Below are positions 1 to 10,611 of a stretch of DNA of 64,000 nucleotides, piece after piece (position 1 is the stretch's first letter; each line of letters opens with the position of its first letter). The notes under the pieces were generated by a model that made no database searches, was not told the origin of the DNA, and saw only the letters and a list, made by a program, of their open reading frames with translations. The DNA comes from Nocardia africana NBRC 100379 (GTDB taxonomy: Bacteria; Actinomycetota; Actinomycetes; Mycobacteriales; Mycobacteriaceae). Location of the stretch: contig NZ_BDAV01000018.1 in the NCBI RefSeq assembly GCF_001612635.1, forward strand, positions 1 through 64,000. Direction: 5' to 3'. A program made the translations under genes and the position numbers.

Positions 1-2424
<2,424 letters not shown>

Positions 2425-2776
2425 GGCGCGTCCTTCCAGCACCGCGCGCGGGCACGACATGGGTGACCGGCACGAGATCTGCTTGTCCTGTAGGGGCTGT
2501 ATGCACAAATCCGCACCGGATGTCGTCCGAACATGCCTCGGCCGAACCGATGGTCAGCGACACGCAGATTGCATCGCTGTCCACGGCTGTTTCGTATTTC
2601 GAGAGTTGGCGGGCATCCGGGCTGCGGGAGGTCCCAAAGTACACCGCAAATAGAAGGTTGTCGAGAGCGCGACAAGAATAAGACACCGCATTATCGGTGT
2701 CTTCCCACTTCAATAATGGCAGCCGTATATGCGATTCGTCAAGTCGATTGTTCTCAGGGCCGGCGTGTCGCGGCGG
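2425..2776. other. 352-bp intergenic region upstream of rpoB2
   Basis: This stretch separates the rpoB2 start from the 3' end of the sugar permease operon. No credible gene was seen in six frames. It is less GC-rich than its surroundings near 2640-2720 and must contain the rpoB2 promoter. A perfect hairpin is described separately. I looked for the 19-bp rifampicin-associated element (GGGGCTTGCGGCAAGGCCC) and found no convincing copy. Confidence 0.6.
2680..2703 (-). terminator. Perfect 9-bp inverted repeat, terminator or operator
   Basis: AAGACACCG at 2680-2688 and CGGTGTCTT at 2695-2703 are perfect complements around a CATTAT loop. Read on the minus strand the stem lies 73 bases after the permease stop codon and is followed by ATTCTTGT, which fits an intrinsic terminator of the sugar transport operon. 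It could instead be an operator for rpoB2. Confidence 0.5.
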
Positions 2777-3628
2777 TCATTTCACGCTTCCCGCCGTCAG
2801 GCCCGCGACCAGCCGCTTCTCGATGAGGACGAACAGCACGACCACCGGCACGATCCCGACGGTGGAGATGGCGAACACGTACTGCCAGGCGGTGTCGTAT
2901 TGACCGACGAATTTCGTCAGTGCCACCGCGAGCGGCTGATTTTCCGGCGTGGTCAGTACCACCAGGCTCGCGGCGAATTCGTTCCAGCAGGAGACGAAGA
3001 CGAAAATCGTCGCGGTGACAATTCCGGGCCATACCAGCGGTAGGCTGATTCGCAGCAGAATATGCGGCCGGGACAGTCCGTCGAGTTGCGCGGCTTCCTC
3101 GATCTGCACCGGAACCGAGGCGAAGAAGCTGTGCAGGATCCACACCGCGAACGAGAGGTTGAACGCCGCGTTCACCAGAATCATCGCGAACCAGGTGTCG
3201 TTGATGCCGACGGCGAAGAACTCCCGGATCAGACCCGTCACCAGCACCGCCGGCTGCAGCATCTGGTTGATCAGGACCGCGCCGAGAAAGGCGGTTCTTC
3301 CCGGAAAGTGCCGTCGCGCAGTGTAATACGCGGCCGGCACGGCCACGGCCAGCACCAGCAGCGTCGCGAGCACCGAGATGGCGAGCGTGCTGACGATATT
3401 GAACGGCAGTGGCGTTTCCGGGGTATGCCACATATCGGCGTAATTTCCGGGCCGCCACCGATGCGGCAGATAGGCCGGCGGGATGCGCAGGATCTCCGAC
3501 CGGGGTTTCAGCGATCCGAGCACCATCACGAGGTACGGGACGAGAAACACAGCGGCGATCACCACGCCGACCACGGTCAGCCCCCAGCGCCGCTTCGGTT
3601 TCCGCGCGGTGCGCTCGCGGGTGGTCAT
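2777..3628 (-). CDS. Carbohydrate ABC transporter permease (MalG type)
   Basis: This 283-residue inner-membrane protein is the second permease of a binding-protein-dependent sugar importer. It has about six hydrophobic segments, beginning GLTVVGVVIAAVFLVPYLV near residue 16. The permease (EAA-type) loop is EEAAQLDGLSRPHILLRISLP, with the expected EAA...G spacing for contact with the ATPase. The ATG at 3628 overlaps the stop of the upstream permease (ATGA), which indicates translational coupling. No ATPase gene accompanies it; in many actinomycetes one shared ATPase (MsiK) serves several such importers. Confidence 0.93.
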   Translation of the reverse strand: MTTRERTARKPKRRWGLTVVGVVIAAVFLVPYLVMVLGSLKPRSEILRIPPAYLPHRWRPGNYADMWHTPETPLPFNIVSTLAISVLATLLVLAVAVPAAYYTARRHFPGRTAFLGAVLINQMLQPAVLVTGLIREFFAVGINDTWFAMILVNAAFNLSFAVWILHSFFASVPVQIEEAAQLDGLSRPHILLRISLPLVWPGIVTATIFVFVSCWNEFAASLVVLTTPENQPLAVALTKFVGQYDTAWQYVFAISTVGIVPVVVLFVLIEKRLVAGLTAGSVK

Positions 3629-4521
3629 GCGCCGGTGTCCGCGGTAGGCCGGACCAGTTTCACGTAGACCGCGATGATCACGGCGATCAGCGCGAAGTTC
3701 AGCACACTCATCGCGGCGGCGGTGGCCAGTTGCTGATTCTGCCGAATCAGCTTGTAGGTCAACGTGGTTGTGGTGTCGGCGGAGAATCCGGCGATACTGC
3801 CCGTCAGCACCTGCAGAATCGGCAGCGAATTGAAGACGTTGATGATGTTGACGACGGTGGCGACCGCGATCGCCGGACGTAGCTGCGGCAGCGTCAGATA
3901 TCGGTAGCGTTGCCACGCCGACGCGCCGTCCACGCGGCCCGCCTCGCCCACTTCGTCCGGAATCGATTGCAGCCCGGCCAGAATCGTATAGGTGGTGAAC
4001 GGAATCGACACGAAGACCGCGACCGCGATCGCCACCGCGAAGCCCGGCCCCGGCTCCTTGGTGAACCCGAAACCACGATCGAGCACCCCGATATCGACCA
4101 GGAGACGGTTGGCGAGGCCGACCTCCGGATCCAGCAGATAGGCGAAGACGCTCGTGGTCATGACCACCGAGGCCGCCCACGGCACCAGGATCGCCAGCCG
4201 GATCAGGGTACGGCCGGGAAAGTCGAGAGCGAGAAACTGCGCCAACGCCGCCGAGAACACCAGGGTGATCAGCACGACGGCGACCACCCAGACGACGGTG
4301 TGGGCGAGGACGCTGCCGAGTTCCTCGATGCCGAACAGCCGGCGGAAGTTGGCCGTCCCGGCGAAGCCGCGATCGCGCCCGTAAGGGCTGAGATCGCGGG
4401 TGCTGGTCCAGAGCATGTATCCGGCGGGAAACGCCACCACGGCGGCGATCAGGATGATCACCGGGCCGATCCACGGCAGGGCGCGGATCGCGGATCCCGC
4501 GCGGCCGCGTGGACTGCTCAT
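3625..4521 (-). CDS. Carbohydrate ABC transporter permease (MalF type)
   Basis: The 298-residue protein is the first permease of the sugar importer. A hydrophobic N-terminal segment (residues about 14-37, WIGPVIILIAAVVAFPAGY) is followed by five more, and the ATPase-contact loop reads DEVGEAGRVDGASAWQRY. The ATG at 4521 overlaps the TGA of the binding-protein gene, and its own TGA overlaps the next ATG, so the three genes form one coupled operon transcribed leftwards. Confidence 0.93.
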   Translation of the reverse strand: MSSPRGRAGSAIRALPWIGPVIILIAAVVAFPAGYMLWTSTRDLSPYGRDRGFAGTANFRRLFGIEELGSVLAHTVVWVVAVVLITLVFSAALAQFLALDFPGRTLIRLAILVPWAASVVMTTSVFAYLLDPEVGLANRLLVDIGVLDRGFGFTKEPGPGFAVAIAVAVFVSIPFTTYTILAGLQSIPDEVGEAGRVDGASAWQRYRYLTLPQLRPAIAVATVVNIINVFNSLPILQVLTGSIAGFSADTTTTLTYKLIRQNQQLATAAAMSVLNFALIAVIIAVYVKLVRPTADTGA

Positions 4522-5810
4522 GCTGCCGCCCGCGCGATGCGGCGCAGGACCTCCGCCGGGTCCGCGCCCTGGGCCACCGTGCCCATCTGCTGCCGGATCG
4601 CGCCCTGGACCGCGGCCCATTTCGGATCGGCGGAGGGATAGAAGCGGGCGACCGGCAGGGTGGCGGCGAAGGTTTCGGTCACCGGATCGTGGGCGAGTGC
4701 GCGAGCGCCGGAGGCGGTGATCGGGATGAAGTGCTCCGCCCGCACGAATTCCGGGTAGACCGCGGGCGAATAGAAATAGTTCAGGAACTGCCGGATCGCG
4801 GCCTGCTTGTTGCCGTGTTTGCGGAATGCCATCAGGTGGTCGGCGACGCCGAGCGTCACGGGCGCACCGGTTTTCGTCGGCGAGGGTGCGGTGGCGTAGC
4901 GCAGCGCCGGATTCTGCCGGTCGATCATGCCCAGCACCGGCGGCAGGCCTTCGATCATGCCGATCCGGCCCTGGACGAACGCATTGATCACGTCCTTGCG
5001 ATCGGTGGAGCCCGGATTCGGCTGGGTGTCGCCCGCCGCGGCCAGGTCCGACATCGCTTGCACCCCTTCCCGGTTGGCGTCGGTGTCGACGGTGAGGGTC
5101 GCGCCGTCGGACCAGCTGCCGCCGGCGCCGAAGGTCCAGATCGACGTCTCGCCCTGCGCCTCCTCGCTGCCCAGCGGCAGGCCGTAACCGGAGATCCCGC
5201 CGCCGAGGGCCTGGATGCGATGCGCGTCCTCCCGCAATTCGGACCAGGTCCGTGGCGGGGCGGCGATGCCGGCGCGGGCGAACAGATCCGTGTTGTAGAA
5301 CAGCGTGCGCGTCGAGGCGAACAGCGGTAGCGCCCACTGGGTTCCGTCGATGGAGGCGTTGCGGGCGAATCCGGGATCGATGTCGTGCAGCACCGCCGGA
5401 TCGGCGATATCGGTTGCCGGATAGAGCATGTCGTCGGTCGCGTACGCGGAGTAGGCGTCGATCCCGAGAATGTCAGGTGTGGTCGTCACCGCCTGGAGAT
5501 CAGTGCGCACCACCTCGTTGATCGCATCCCACGATTCGACCTGAAGGTGGATCGTGATCTGCGGATTCCGGTCGCGAAAGCCCGCGATGATCGCAGTCCA
5601 TTCCGCGCGGGTCGCGTCGCTGTAGGCGGGCACCAGCAGCGCCAGGGCGTTGGGGTCGGAATCGTCGGTGCTGCGGCCACGGAAGCCGCAGGCGGCAACG
5701 GCCACCGACAGCACGACGAGAAGCGCGGCGATCGCGAACGCACCGCGCGGCCGACCGGACACCAGCGTCAACCTTCCCCTTCGTACAACCGTCACCCGCG
5801 GCATTCGCAA
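4518..5810 (-). CDS. Extracellular sugar-binding lipoprotein of ABC importer
   Basis: This 430-residue family 1 solute-binding protein captures the sugar outside the membrane and hands it to the two downstream permeases. The N-terminus has an Arg-rich n-region, a hydrophobic stretch and a lipobox VAAC with the acylated Cys at residue 41. The mature part has features common in these proteins, such as ALPLFASTRTLFYNTDLF and GRIGMIEG. It diverges from the amino-sugar catabolic operon starting at 5949, so a chitobiose, GlcNAc or GalNAc-type ligand is the best guess; the ligand itself cannot be read from sequence. Confidence 0.9.
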   Translation of the reverse strand: MRMPRVTVVRRGRLTLVSGRPRGAFAIAALLVVLSVAVAACGFRGRSTDDSDPNALALLVPAYSDATRAEWTAIIAGFRDRNPQITIHLQVESWDAINEVVRTDLQAVTTTPDILGIDAYSAYATDDMLYPATDIADPAVLHDIDPGFARNASIDGTQWALPLFASTRTLFYNTDLFARAGIAAPPRTWSELREDAHRIQALGGGISGYGLPLGSEEAQGETSIWTFGAGGSWSDGATLTVDTDANREGVQAMSDLAAAGDTQPNPGSTDRKDVINAFVQGRIGMIEGLPPVLGMIDRQNPALRYATAPSPTKTGAPVTLGVADHLMAFRKHGNKQAAIRQFLNYFYSPAVYPEFVRAEHFIPITASGARALAHDPVTETFAATLPVARFYPSADPKWAAVQGAIRQQMGTVAQGADPAEVLRRIARAAA

Positions 5811-5911
5811 GGCATCGGCGGATGCCGGAGGGTAGGCACCGGTCCGGCTCGTCCGAATCTAACCGGGGCGGTGGTCGCGCGGGACGATTCGCGGGAAAGT
5901 CGGTGTGGGAA

Positions 5912-5939
5912 GGTCGGCGCAGATAGGTCGGTGCAGAGC
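5912..5939. promoter_or_regulatory. Direct repeat in the divergent sugar transport/catabolism promoter region
   Basis: GGTCGGCGCAGATA at 5912-5925 is followed immediately by GGTCGGTGCAGAGC at 5926-5939, an 11 of 14 match. It lies between the binding-protein gene and the SIS gene, ten bases before the chosen SIS start. It may be a regulator site or only a local duplication. No DasR-like palindrome was recognised. Confidence 0.3.
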
Positions 5940-5948
5940 ACAGTTGAC

Positions 5949-6908
5949 ATGATCGAATCGCGGTCCGATTCTGAGACCGTGCCGCCCTCCACCGAGAGCT
6001 CGGATCGCACGCATCCGCCCCGGCCCCACCTGGCCGCCGAGGTGGCCACTCAACCCGACGATTGGGCGTGGGCCGCGGCGGTCGCGGCGGAGCACCGCAC
6101 GCTGTTGCCGCGCCCCGGTGAGCGGGTGGCGGTCGTCGGCTGCGGCACCTCCTACTTCATGGCCTGCGCGATCGCCGAACTCCGGGAATCGGCCGGACAC
6201 GGTCTCACCGACGCGTGGCCGGCGAGCGCGGTGCGCGGCGGCCGTGATTACGACTGCTATCTGGTGATCTGCCGTTCCGGTACCACCACCGAGGTGGTCG
6301 ACGCGATGCGGGCGATGCCTGCCAGGGTGGCGCGCACCGTGATCTGCTCCAGTACGGGGACGCCGGTCCTCGAGCTCGCCGAGCCGATCCTCATCGACGC
6401 GGTCGACGAGCGTTCGGTGGTCCAAACACGCTTCGCGACAACGGCTCTCGCGATACTTCGATGGCATCTGGGGCAGGATCTGGCACCGGCGATCGACCAG
6501 GCGCGCGCCGTGCTGGCCGAGGCCGCCGAATCGAGTGTGCCGGCCGCGCTGCGGCATGCGGAGCAGATCACCTTCGTGGGAACGGGTTTCGCCGCGGCGC
6601 TGGCCGACGAGGCGGGGTTGAAATTGCGGGAATCGTGCCGGGCCTGGGCCGAAGGGTATCTCGCGACCGAATACCGGCACGGTCCCATCAGTATCGCGGC
6701 ACCCGGTCGTGCGGTGTGGGCGCTGGGACCCCTCGCCGCCGGGCTGCGTGACGACATCGCCGCTACCGGAGCACATCTCGAACATCGCGATATCGACCCG
6801 ATGGCCGAACTCGTGCGCGTGCATCGGCTGTGCCTGCTGCGGTCCGCGGATCTGGGGCTGGATCCCGACCATCCGCGCGGGCTGCGGCGATCGGTGATCC
6901 TGCGATGA
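5949..6908 (+). CDS. SIS-domain sugar-phosphate deaminase/isomerase (AgaS/NagB-II-like)
   Basis: The 319-residue protein has two SIS (sugar isomerase) lobes. The first holds VAVVGCGTSYFMA and the Ser/Thr-rich phosphate loop CRSGTTTEVV; the second holds ITFVGTGFAAALADE and TEYRHGPIS, typical of the isomerase half of GlmS. Without a glutaminase domain it should act catabolically, turning an amino-sugar 6-phosphate into ketose phosphate and ammonia. It opens an operon with ROK kinase, deacetylase and PfkB kinase (ATGA overlaps throughout). The ATG at 5949 was chosen; an in-frame GTG at 5931 is possible and neither has a strong ribosome site. Confidence 0.82.
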   Translation: MIESRSDSETVPPSTESSDRTHPPRPHLAAEVATQPDDWAWAAAVAAEHRTLLPRPGERVAVVGCGTSYFMACAIAELRESAGHGLTDAWPASAVRGGRDYDCYLVICRSGTTTEVVDAMRAMPARVARTVICSSTGTPVLELAEPILIDAVDERSVVQTRFATTALAILRWHLGQDLAPAIDQARAVLAEAAESSVPAALRHAEQITFVGTGFAAALADEAGLKLRESCRAWAEGYLATEYRHGPISIAAPGRAVWALGPLAAGLRDDIAATGAHLEHRDIDPMAELVRVHRLCLLRSADLGLDPDHPRGLRRSVILR

Positions 6909-7828
6909 CCGAAGCGGGGGAACTCGATGCGGTCCTCGCCATGGATGTCGGCGGTACCACGATCAAGGCCGAGATCAGCGACTCTCGCGGCCGGGTCGCG
7001 GCCGCCGCGACGGTGCTCACCCCGCATGGTGAGCGGGCCTTCGACGCCATGGCCGCGCTGGGCGACCGCTTGCTGGCCGAGATCTCCTCCGACACGCGGG
7101 CCGGCCTGCGTCGCGGGGCGATCGCACTGCCGGGCATCGTGGACGCGGCACGGTCACTGGCGGTGTTCAGCGGCAATATCGGCTGGCGGGATGTGCTGGT
7201 GGGCAACCGTTTCCGAGACCGGTGGGGATTTCCGGTGCTGATCGAACACGATGTGACGCTGGCCGGCTGGGCGGAGTGGCGCCTGGGCGCCGGGTGCGGC
7301 GCCGACGATGTCCTTGTGGTGAATCTCGGCACCGGAATCAGCGGGGCACTGGTCGTCGCAGGGCGGCTCGTGCGCGGAGGCGCCGGGCAGGCCGGTGAAT
7401 ACGGGCATATTCCGGTGCGGCGCGACGGGCGACGCTGCTCCTGCGGAAATATCGGGTGTGTGGAAACCGTGGCCTCGGGGCCGGCCGTCGCACGGGCCTA
7501 CCGCGAGCGCACCGGTCGCGACATCGACAGCGCCGAAGCCGTTTTCGCGGCGTTGCCGGGCGACGCGGACGCACGAGCGGTGATCGACGACGCGCTCGAC
7601 GCACTGGCCGATGGTCTGGTCGGGGTCGTGCACGCGGTCTGCCCGCGGCGCATCGTGATCGGTGGCGGGCTGGCGGGCGCCGGGCCGGTGCTGATCGAGG
7701 GACTGCGCGCGCGTCTGGACCGGCTGGTGCGCGTGGCGCCGGTTCCACAGGTCGTCACGGGTGCGTTCGGTGTGCGGGCCGGGCTGGTGGGCGCGGCCCG
7801 GTACGCCCGGCTGGGGGTCCTCGAATGA
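6905..7828 (+). CDS. ROK-family sugar kinase
   Basis: This 307-residue cytoplasmic kinase has the ATP-binding start AMDVGGTTIKAE (residues about 12-23) and the ROK zinc-binding signature CSCGNIGCVE (residues 178-187). The catalytic Asp lies in LIEHDVTLAGWAE. It lacks an N-terminal helix-turn-helix, so it is a kinase and not a NagC-type repressor. Placed between a SIS deaminase and NagA, it most likely phosphorylates an imported N-acetylhexosamine at C6. Its ATG overlaps the preceding TGA. Confidence 0.88.
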   Translation: MTEAGELDAVLAMDVGGTTIKAEISDSRGRVAAAATVLTPHGERAFDAMAALGDRLLAEISSDTRAGLRRGAIALPGIVDAARSLAVFSGNIGWRDVLVGNRFRDRWGFPVLIEHDVTLAGWAEWRLGAGCGADDVLVVNLGTGISGALVVAGRLVRGGAGQAGEYGHIPVRRDGRRCSCGNIGCVETVASGPAVARAYRERTGRDIDSAEAVFAALPGDADARAVIDDALDALADGLVGVVHAVCPRRIVIGGGLAGAGPVLIEGLRARLDRLVRVAPVPQVVTGAFGVRAGLVGAARYARLGVLE

Positions 7829-8982
7829 CCGATGAGCAGCCGGTGCTTCGCGGCCGCGTGGTCACCTCGGCCGGGGTCGTCGACGATGCGGTGCTCGAGG
7901 TGTCCGACGGCCGCATCGAGGCGGTGCGGCCCCTCGCGCAATGGACGTTCGGCAATCGAGGCGCCGAACCGCCGCCGCATCGGGGGACATTGCTGCCCGG
8001 TCTGGTCGACATCCACAACCACGGCGGCTTCGGCCACCGATTCGACACCACCGATCCCGAACAGGCGCGCGCGGCGGCGCGCTATCACCATCGGCAGGGG
8101 GCGACGACGGTGCTGGCGAGCATCGTGACCGCCGCGCCCGACACGATGGTGGCCCAGGTCGCGGCGCTGCGCGAGGTGGCCGCGGACGGTGAGATCGCCG
8201 GAATTCACGTCGAAGGACCGTTTCTTTCCGCACAGCGGTGTGGTGCGCAGGATCCCCGCTACCTCCTCGACCCCGATCCCGAACTGATCCGGCGGCTGCT
8301 CGCTGCCGCGGACGGACAGCTGCGCGTGATGACGCTGGCGCCCGAACGCCCCGGATTCCGCGCCGCCGCGCAGCAGCTCGCCGAACACGGCGTGGTGGTG
8401 GCGCTCGGCCATACCGACGCCGGTTACGAACTGTTCCGAGAAGCGTTGGCGCCCAACGGCTCCGGTACCCTCGTCACACACCTCGCCAATACGATGGCAC
8501 CGCTGCACCATCGCGCGCCGGGCGCGGTCGCCGCCGCGCTGGTGAGCGCTGCCGCCGGTGATGTGGTGGTCGAAGTTATCGGAGACGGCGTGCACCTCGA
8601 ATCCGGCTTCGGTGCACTGGTTTTCGTGACGGCTCGGCACCGCGTGGCGCTGGTGACCGATGCCATGCAGGCGGCCGGTCTGCCCGACGGAGACTACCGT
8701 CTCGGCCCGCAGGCGGTCCGCGTGGAAGCGGGAGTGGCGCGGGTGCCCAGCGGCGCCCTGGCCGGAGGTACCGCGACGCAATTGCAGTGCCTGCGCTGGG
8801 CGGTGTACGAATGCGGTGTGGATCTGGTCGACGCGGTGCGCGCGGCGGCGACCACGCCCGCGGCCGCGATCGGCGCGACGGCCGTCGGTGATCTGCGGCC
8901 CGGAATGTTCGCCGATGTGCTGGTGGTGGATTCGGATCTGGAGTTGCGTGCGGTGCTGCGGCGAGGACAGTGGTTGAGGTGA
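7825..8982 (+). CDS. nagA: N-acetylglucosamine-6-phosphate deacetylase
   Basis: The 385-residue amidohydrolase removes acetate from N-acetylhexosamine 6-phosphate in the cytoplasm. Family landmarks are the metal-site motif DIHNHGGFG, HVEGPFLS with the metal-binding Glu, LGHTDA, THLANTMAPLHHRAPG and VTDAMQAAG with the catalytic Asp. Product amino sugar phosphate would go to the SIS deaminase encoded two genes upstream. It starts at an ATG overlapping the kinase stop. Substrate could be the GlcNAc or GalNAc phosphate. Confidence 0.93.
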   Translation: MTDEQPVLRGRVVTSAGVVDDAVLEVSDGRIEAVRPLAQWTFGNRGAEPPPHRGTLLPGLVDIHNHGGFGHRFDTTDPEQARAAARYHHRQGATTVLASIVTAAPDTMVAQVAALREVAADGEIAGIHVEGPFLSAQRCGAQDPRYLLDPDPELIRRLLAAADGQLRVMTLAPERPGFRAAAQQLAEHGVVVALGHTDAGYELFREALAPNGSGTLVTHLANTMAPLHHRAPGAVAAALVSAAAGDVVVEVIGDGVHLESGFGALVFVTARHRVALVTDAMQAAGLPDGDYRLGPQAVRVEAGVARVPSGALAGGTATQLQCLRWAVYECGVDLVDAVRAAATTPAAAIGATAVGDLRPGMFADVLVVDSDLELRAVLRRGQWLR

Positions 8983-9923
8983 TCCTCACCGTGACGCTGA
9001 ACCCGGCCTACGACATGACCTATCGCGTCGAGAACTTCGAATCCGGGCGGGCGCATCGGGTTTCGTCGGTCGAGCAGCGCGTCGGCGGTCAGGGCATCAA
9101 TGTCTCCCGCGTGCTGAATCAGATCGGGAAATATTCGCGCGCAACCGGTTTCGCCGATCACATGTTCTCCGCCGCCGCCGAACGGGAACTGCCGGTGGAC
9201 TTCGTGCACGCGCTGCCGTGGGTGCGGCGCACGGTCGTGATCAGCGACAGTCACGACGGCTCGGCGACCTCGCTGTGGGAGCCGGGGGCACGTCTCACCG
9301 ATCTCGATGCGGTGGATCAACTGCTGGTGCGAGTGAGGGGACTGGCCGGTGAGGCCGGCGGCATCGTCGTCTCCGGATCGCTACCGGGCGGCGTACGCGC
9401 GTCGCTGCCCGCCGACCTGGCCCGCATCGGGATCGACGCCGGAGTTCCGGTGATCTGCGATGTGGACGGGCTCGCCCTCGCGGCCGCCGCCCGGGTGCCG
9501 GGCGTGATCCTCATGCCGGACCTCGAGGAACTCGCGGGCCTGACCGGGACGCACCCGGTCACGACCGAGGAGGTGGCCGCGGCGGCCGCCGCGCTGGTGG
9601 GCGCCGGCGCCGCAGCGGTGATCGTGACCCGGGGCCCGGACGGCATGGTCGCGGTGACACCGGACGGCGCGTGGTCGGCCGCTCTGCCCGAGCCGTTGTC
9701 CGGCAATCCGATCGGTGCCGGTGATGCCGCGGTCGCCGCCGTGATCGCCGGGCTGGCCGGACCCGACCGGCCGGAGTGGCCCGCGATACTCGCCGACGCG
9801 GTCGCCACCTCGGCGGCCGCGGTGGTGATGGCCGTGGCCGGCGAGATCGACCTGTCGCTGCGGCAGCGGATGCTCGCGGAGGTCGTGGTCGAGAAGCTCG
9901 CCGATCCGCACGGCGACTGCTGA
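8979..9923 (+). CDS. PfkB-type 1-phosphofructokinase/tagatose-6-phosphate kinase family protein
   Basis: This 314-residue ribokinase-fold kinase begins MILTVTLNPAYD, the usual start of the FruK/LacC group, carries RVGGQGINVSRVL, and ends with the catalytic anion-hole motif GNPIGAGDA. It would phosphorylate the ketose phosphate released by the SIS enzyme to a bisphosphate for aldolase. The GTG at 8979 gives a GTGA overlap with nagA and matches the family start; a GTG at 8970 is an alternative. No aldolase is linked, so the cluster depends on one elsewhere. Confidence 0.85.
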   Translation: MILTVTLNPAYDMTYRVENFESGRAHRVSSVEQRVGGQGINVSRVLNQIGKYSRATGFADHMFSAAAERELPVDFVHALPWVRRTVVISDSHDGSATSLWEPGARLTDLDAVDQLLVRVRGLAGEAGGIVVSGSLPGGVRASLPADLARIGIDAGVPVICDVDGLALAAAARVPGVILMPDLEELAGLTGTHPVTTEEVAAAAAALVGAGAAAVIVTRGPDGMVAVTPDGAWSAALPEPLSGNPIGAGDAAVAAVIAGLAGPDRPEWPAILADAVATSAAAVVMAVAGEIDLSLRQRMLAEVVVEKLADPHGDC

Positions 9924-10046
9924 CACTGCCGGGCTCGGCGCACGGATTTCGCCGCGCCGCGCATATGCGGAGGCCGGGGTGGCGCAGAGCGGTACATTGC
10001 GAACGGGCTTTGTCGTTGTCCGCGCGCCGTGGGATGTTCGGTGCCC

Positions 10047-10094
10047 GGATCGCCGAAACAGAGGATCGCCGAAACAGAGGATCGTCGAACCGGA
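10047..10094. repeat. 16-bp tandem repeat, about three units
   Basis: GGATCGCCGAAACAGA occurs twice head to tail at 10047-10062 and 10063-10078, followed by a diverged third copy (GGATCGTCGAACCGGA). The array lies 20 bases before the start of the following membrane protein gene and just ahead of its ribosome site, in the 191-bp gap after the amino-sugar operon. Confidence 0.7.
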
Positions 10095-10114
10095 GTTCCG
10101 GAAGAGGTGAGCTG

Positions 10115-10597
10115 ATGCCCGACCCCGCACCAGACCCCGCTGCCGCCCCCGAGCCGGTCCCCGACACCGGCACCGACTCGAGCCCTGGCCGCGCCCCCGA
10201 GTCCGCTCCCGACCCGGTCGCCGCACCGCCGGCCGACGACGTATCGGTCTACCGGATGCCCTTCCCGGTCCGCGCGGCGCAGGTACTCGCGCTCGGTCTG
10301 GCCGCGGTCGGCGTCGGCTGCACCGTCACCGCAGGCTGGTTGTCCGGCTCGCACGTCGCACTGATCACCGGGCTGTCGTTCGTCGCGAGCTGGGTGTTGG
10401 GCGCGGTCGCCCTGGCCTTCGGCGCCGTGGGCGCGAGCATCCGGATCGCCGCGGTCCTCCTCGCGGTGCTCAACGCACTGTGGACGGTGCCCTCGATCGT
10501 CGTGGGCCGCCCGCCCGGCTGGCTGGGGCCCGTGGTCTCGGTACTGGTCGCCGGGTTGCTGCTGCGACGTTCGGCCCGCGACTGGTTCGAACCCTAG
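10115..10597 (+). CDS. Hypothetical membrane protein with Pro/Asp-rich N-terminus
   Basis: I do not recognise this 160-residue protein. Residues 2-46 are a Pro/Ala/Asp-rich disordered segment, followed by four hydrophobic segments (for example AAQVLALGLAAVGVGCTVTA and SIRIAAVLLAVLNALW). The start ATG at 10115 follows GGAAGAGG at good distance. It stands alone after the sugar operon and converges with the XdhC gene. Confidence 0.75.
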   Translation: MPDPAPDPAAAPEPVPDTGTDSSPGRAPESAPDPVAAPPADDVSVYRMPFPVRAAQVLALGLAAVGVGCTVTAGWLSGSHVALITGLSFVASWVLGAVALAFGAVGASIRIAAVLLAVLNALWTVPSIVVGRPPGWLGPVVSVLVAGLLLRRSARDWFEP

Positions 10598-10611
10598 GGC
10601 CGACGCGTCGA

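Noticed and set aside
2425..2776. Rifampicin-associated element upstream of rpoB2
   Set aside because: The nearest match, GGGGCTG near 2495, lacks the second arm; no 19-bp inverted repeat was found.
5785..5948. DasR-type operator between sugar importer and catabolic operon
   Set aside because: No palindrome near ACTGGTCTAGACCACT was found; only a 14-bp direct repeat is present.
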